This document shows, one piece after another, positions 34,315 to 36,771 of a stretch of 36,771 bases of DNA. Each line of letters starts with the position of its first letter. Position 1 is the first letter of the stretch. The DNA comes from an uncultured Clostridia bacterium (GTDB lineage Bacteria > Bacillota > Clostridia > Oscillospirales > Acutalibacteraceae), in the NCBI GenBank assembly GCA_945874765.1, contig CAMCHQ010000018.1, positions 1 through 36,771 of the forward strand, read 5' to 3'. The translations under genes were made by a program, and so were the position numbers. Under the pieces are notes generated by a model. That model ran no database searches and was not told the origin of the DNA. It saw nothing but the letters and a program-made list of their open reading frames with translations.

Positions 34315-35178
34315 ATGGAAAAAACTTTTGAAAATTGGCTTGTAGTATCGGATATTGACGGTACACTTAATAATAAAATCCGCAAGCTGCCAAAAAGAAA
34401 TTATGACGCAATTAAAAAATTTACGGACTTAGGCGGAAATTTTACTCTCGCTTCAGGCAGGCTTCAATCAAGCCTTGAAAGAAATTATAACAGAGTTACG
34501 CCTAATCAGCCGGCAATTGTTTTAAACGGTGCCGGTCTTTATGATTATAAAGAAAAAAAGATGCTTTGGCGCAGTACAATCGGCGAAAAAGGGCAAAACT
34601 TTGTCAGACGTGTTGCAAAGGAATATAATAAACTTTTCAAAAGCGTTGATATCGGCGTTTATTTTGATGATTATGTTTATATTGTTAAAAGCGGACTTTT
34701 CGCAAGGGCAACAATGTATTTTGACAAGGCTCATTTTGAAATAGTTAAATCTATTGACGATGTGCCTTCTGAAGGCTGGATGAAGGTTATTTTTTGGTCT
34801 AATCCGTTTACAATTAATTCGCTTAAAAAATTCATAAAAAATAATGAAAACCCCGACGCTAACTTTATGTCATCATCTGTCTGCTCGCTTGAAATGCTTC
34901 AAAAGGGCACTCATAAGGGTGTTGGTATTATGAAACTTGCAGATATGCTCGGTATTGAAAAAAGTCACGTTGCGGCAATCGGGGATTATTATAACGATTG
35001 GGATATGCTCAAAACAGTCGGGCTTCCTGCCTGTGCCGGTCAAGCCCCTGCTCCTATACATAGTATTTGCAAGTTTGAGGCTTGCCATTGCAATAAAGGC
35101 TGTGTTGCCGATTTGCTTGAATATATTATGTCAGGCAAGGCTGATGAGGATATCGAAAAAGAAAATAATAAAAAGTAG
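34315..35178 (+). CDS. Cof-type HAD-family phosphatase
   Basis: A 287-residue haloacid dehalogenase-family hydrolase. The nucleophile motif DIDGTL has D13 and D15. A Cof-type cap domain spans the middle. The metal-binding GDYYNDWDM occurs near residue 224, where the family usually has GDxxNDxxM. It probably dephosphorylates a small phosphorylated metabolite such as a sugar phosphate or flavin; the substrate cannot be inferred. It lies 22 nt after rluD and 8 nt before nfo. Confidence 0.9.
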   Translation: MEKTFENWLVVSDIDGTLNNKIRKLPKRNYDAIKKFTDLGGNFTLASGRLQSSLERNYNRVTPNQPAIVLNGAGLYDYKEKKMLWRSTIGEKGQNFVRRVAKEYNKLFKSVDIGVYFDDYVYIVKSGLFARATMYFDKAHFEIVKSIDDVPSEGWMKVIFWSNPFTINSLKKFIKNNENPDANFMSSSVCSLEMLQKGTHKGVGIMKLADMLGIEKSHVAAIGDYYNDWDMLKTVGLPACAGQAPAPIHSICKFEACHCNKGCVADLLEYIMSGKADEDIEKENNKK

Positions 35179-35186
35179 GTAATCTT

Positions 35187-36020
35187 ATGTTGACTATCGG
35201 TGCACATTTGAGTGCTTCTAAAGGATATACGGCAATGCTTAAGCAGGCTGTGGAAATCGGGGCTAATACATTTCAGTTTTTTACCCGTAACCCACGTGGC
35301 GGCAGTGCAAAGGCTATTGATGAAAATGACGTTAATGAGTTTTTGAAACTTATGGCGGAAAACAATTTCCCCGTAATTTTGGCTCACGCACCTTATACGC
35401 TTAATCTTTGCTCGGCTAAGCCTGAAACGAGGGAGTTTGCAACCAATACCTTTTTGGACGATTTGAAAAGAATGGAATATACTCCCAACCAGCTTTATAA
35501 TTTCCACCCGGGTTCTCATACGGGGCAGGGAGCAGAGGTCGGAATTGACCTTATTGCAAAGGCGCTTAATAAAGTGCTTTTCCCTGAAATGACAACAACC
35601 GTTTTGCTTGAAACTATGGCAGGCAAGGGTACGGAAATCGGCAGGAGTTTTGAGGAACTTCGTGCTATTATCGATAAAGTTGAACTTAATGATAAAATAG
35701 GCGTTTGCCTTGATACGTGCCACGTTAATGACGCAGGATATGACATTGTTAATAATCTTGACGGTGTTTTGGAGGAGTTCGATAATGTAATCGGTCTTGA
35801 CAGGCTCAAGGCTGTTCACCTTAACGATTCCAAAAATCCACTCGGCGCACATAAGGACAGGCACGAGAAGATAGGCGAGGGATATATCGGCAAAGACGCT
35901 ATGGAGAGAATTATTAATCATCCTCTTCTCAGAAATCTTCCGTTTTATCTTGAAACGCCGAACGATATTGACGGTTACGCAAAGGAAATTTCACTTTTAA
36001 GGTCTTTATATAAAGATTAA
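35187..36020 (+). CDS. nfo: Endonuclease IV (AP endonuclease)
   Basis: It cuts DNA 5' of abasic sites during base-excision repair, using a trinuclear zinc centre in a TIM barrel. The 277-residue protein shows the ligand-bearing segments HAPY (H67), HPGSH (107-111), [13 protein letters not shown] and [22 protein letters not shown]. Length and motif order are normal. The ribosome binding site is weak (GTAGGTAA), and the gene starts 8 nt after the HAD phosphatase gene. Confidence 0.96.
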   Translation: MLTIGAHLSASKGYTAMLKQAVEIGANTFQFFTRNPRGGSAKAIDENDVNEFLKLMAENNFPVILAHAPYTLNLCSAKPETREFATNTFLDDLKRMEYTPNQLYNFHPGSHTGQGAEVGIDLIAKALNKVLFPEMTTTVLLETMAGKGTEIGRSFEELRAIIDKVELNDKIGVCLDTCHVNDAGYDIVNNLDGVLEEFDNVIGLDRLKAVHLNDSKNPLGAHKDRHEKIGEGYIGKDAMERIINHPLLRNLPFYLETPNDIDGYAKEISLLRSLYKD

Positions 36021-36045
36021 GGGAAAATTAAAAGAGGTAAAAATT

Positions 36046-36771
36046 ATGAGTATTGAAAAAAGATTTTTCGGCAAAATCGACGGTAAGGGCGATGTCGATA
36101 TTTATAAGATTACTAATAAAAACGGCGCTTTTGTTGAACTTATGACCCTTGGTGCAGGTATTCATTCTATCAATGTGCCTGACAGAAACGGCAAGCTCGG
36201 CGACGTTGTTTTGGGCTTTGACGACGTTAATAATTACGTTGACCCTGACCTTGGATATCAAGGCCTTGTAGTCGGCAGATACGCTAACAGAATACGTGAC
36301 GCAAAGTTCTCTATAGACGGCGTAGAATATAACACCCCTAAAAATCAGGGCACGTGGACTCTTCACGGCGGCGGTCGCTTCAGCTTTAATATTTGGGACG
36401 TTAAAGAAACAGGTGATGATTTTGTTACATTTTCTTTCTTCTCACCCGATATGCAGGACGGCTTCCCGGGCAATTTCACAATGACTGTTAAATATACATT
36501 TGATGACAGCAATACTCTTAAAATCGAATATACTGTTTTATCCGATAAAAAGACGGTTGCAAATCCTACCAACCATTCATATTTCAACCTTTCTGCCGAC
36601 AGCTCAAAGACTGTTGAGGACGAGTATCTGCAAGTTAATGCGGATAAGTTTACCGAAACAGACGATACTCAACTTCCGACAGGTGAATTCGGTTTGGTTG
36701 AGGGCACTATGATGGACTTTAGGACTATGCATAAAATCGGCGATAAGATTGACGAGCCGTTTAGGGCAATT
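36046..36771 (+). CDS. galM: Aldose 1-epimerase (galactose mutarotase), 3' end outside window
   Basis: The first 242 residues of a mutarotase that interconverts alpha and beta anomers of galactose or glucose. GLVVGRYANRI, TLHGG and NPTNHSYFNLS (with a catalytic-type histidine) are all present. The reading frame is open to the last base, so the gene continues beyond the window with roughly 100 residues missing, including the catalytic glutamate. AGAGG precedes the ATG. It follows nfo by 25 nt. Confidence 0.93.
   Translation, partial: MSIEKRFFGKIDGKGDVDIYKITNKNGAFVELMTLGAGIHSINVPDRNGKLGDVVLGFDDVNNYVDPDLGYQGLVVGRYANRIRDAKFSIDGVEYNTPKNQGTWTLHGGGRFSFNIWDVKETGDDFVTFSFFSPDMQDGFPGNFTMTVKYTFDDSNTLKIEYTVLSDKKTVANPTNHSYFNLSADSSKTVEDEYLQVNADKFTETDDTQLPTGEFGLVEGTMMDFRTMHKIGDKIDEPFRAI

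Noticed and set aside
35040-35921. Long open frame on the minus strand (293 codons) opposite the HAD phosphatase and nfo genes
   Set aside because: It lies fully antisense to two well-conserved genes, has no ribosome binding site and encodes no recognisable family; it reflects codon bias of the sense strand.

Overview
The window looks like a stretch of chromosome from a low-GC, Gram-positive anaerobe of class Clostridia, probably an Oscillospiraceae/Ruminococcaceae-type gut bacterium. This is inferred from AGGAGG-type ribosome binding sites, TTGACA/TATAAT promoters, the gene orders miaB-ymcA/ylbF-mutS-mutL and yggS-sepF-divIVA-ileS-lspA-rluD, an endonuclease-type MutL, a large secreted protein with three-helix repeats, and a GC-rich double-hairpin element at the left edge. 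Species is not determined. No tRNA, rRNA, CRISPR array, transposase or prophage gene was seen.

Region A (1-5652) is a self-contained transcription unit: a GC-rich hairpin repeat, a near-perfect sigma-A promoter, a leader of about 140 nt with several complementary segments including a possible pseudoknot, a 1700-residue secreted protein, a 49-residue peptide with a YxxPxI motif, and a strong terminator. I do not recognise the function of either protein. This is the best candidate for something undescribed.

Region B (5770-16046) starts at a second strong promoter and runs through a tightly packed operon: tyrA, aroB, aroA, aroC and pheA (late shikimate pathway to prephenate, phenylpyruvate and 4-hydroxyphenylpyruvate). 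It continues with a VTT-family membrane protein, a galactokinase-like GHMP kinase with an altered sugar-binding motif, a diacylglycerol-kinase-family lipid kinase and a secreted beta-helix protein. DAHP synthase, aroD, aroE and aroK are not here.

Region C (16047-18755) has a cysteine-rich protein of unknown role whose ribosome binding site lies inside a terminator-like hairpin. It converges on malQ (4-alpha-glucanotransferase), the only minus-strand gene, through a shared bidirectional terminator. malQ and miaB then diverge from an AT-rich promoter region.

Region D (18756-32823) is a long plus-strand series: miaB, a YlbF/YmcA-family protein with a cysteine tail, mutS, mutL, miaA, a membrane-anchored HlyD-like protein, yggS, sepF, a long acidic DivIVA-domain protein and ileS. 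It joins tRNA A37 modification, mismatch repair and cell-division placement.

Region E (32824-36771) holds lspA, rluD, a Cof-type HAD phosphatase, endonuclease IV (nfo) and the start of galM, which is cut by the window edge. Most of regions B, D and E is conserved housekeeping content. Regulatory and functional novelty is concentrated in region A, around 16063-16945, and in the lineage-specific proteins inside the operons.
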